The notes below the pieces were generated by a model. The model did no database searches and was not told the DNA's origin. It saw nothing but the letters and a program-made list of their open reading frames with translations. The translations under genes and the position numbers were made by a program. Shown piece by piece: positions 5,619 to 5,661 of a stretch of 5,661 nucleotides of DNA; positions within the stretch are counted from its first letter, which is position 1, and every line of letters starts with the position of its first letter. The stretch is from an uncultured Clostridia bacterium (GTDB taxonomy: Bacteria; Bacillota; Clostridia; TANB77; CAG-508): NCBI GenBank assembly GCA_949077355.1, contig CARUQW010000074.1, positions 1-5,661 on the forward strand, given 5' to 3'.

Positions 5619-5661
5619 GAAAATATCTAATGAAAAGTTCACCCCTATGTTGGAAATAATA

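Overview
The window looks like a chromosomal segment of a low-GC Gram-positive bacterium, probably an uncultured Clostridia-type member of the Bacillota. The evidence is very AT-rich DNA, strong GGAGG-type ribosome binding sites, mostly AGA arginine codons, copper-amine-oxidase-like stalk and WG-repeat surface proteins, and a queA-tgt pair of Firmicutes type. Species cannot be named from the sequence.

All four genes lie on the minus strand and read right to left, like one operon. (1) 5523..4166 is a membrane-anchored protein with a jelly-roll-like ectodomain and an HEFLH zinc-protease motif. (2) 4129..3104 is queA. (3) 2905..1778 is tgt. (4) 1761..186 is a membrane-anchored stalk-domain and WG-repeat protein with an Asn/Gln-rich tail. 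Gaps are short (36 and 16 nt), except for the 198-nt queA-tgt spacer. That spacer holds a REP-like element: a perfect 22-bp inverted repeat ending in GGGACAGGCAC, a 31-nt direct repeat, and a decaying 10-bp tandem repeat. The right arm supplies the queA stop codon. QueA and Tgt act in queuosine modification of GUN-anticodon tRNAs. The flanking genes are envelope proteins with no evident link to that pathway.

The striking observation concerns the two envelope genes. Read conventionally they are broken three times: the WG gene once and the protease gene twice. Each break is repaired by moving +1, and each falls on an in-frame CGG codon followed by A (CGGA at 1098..1095, 4911..4908 and 4673..4670). 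By hand scan, these are the only in-frame CGG codons in about 1,690 codons; the many out-of-frame CGGs are read normally. At two sites, stops in the old and new frames confine the shift to 8 and 11 nt. At the third, alignment with the gene's own next WG repeat shows that CGGA stands for one residue, where glycine is expected. This suggests systematic +1 recoding at CGG: a hungry or unassigned codon, or quadruplet decoding of CGGA as Gly. It does not look like random pseudogene decay or sequencing error. Whether it is genome-wide cannot be decided from this window.

The left end (1..185) has no gene but holds two AT-rich hairpins downstream of the WG gene. The right end (5524..5661) holds the leader of the protease gene with a candidate sigma-A promoter.
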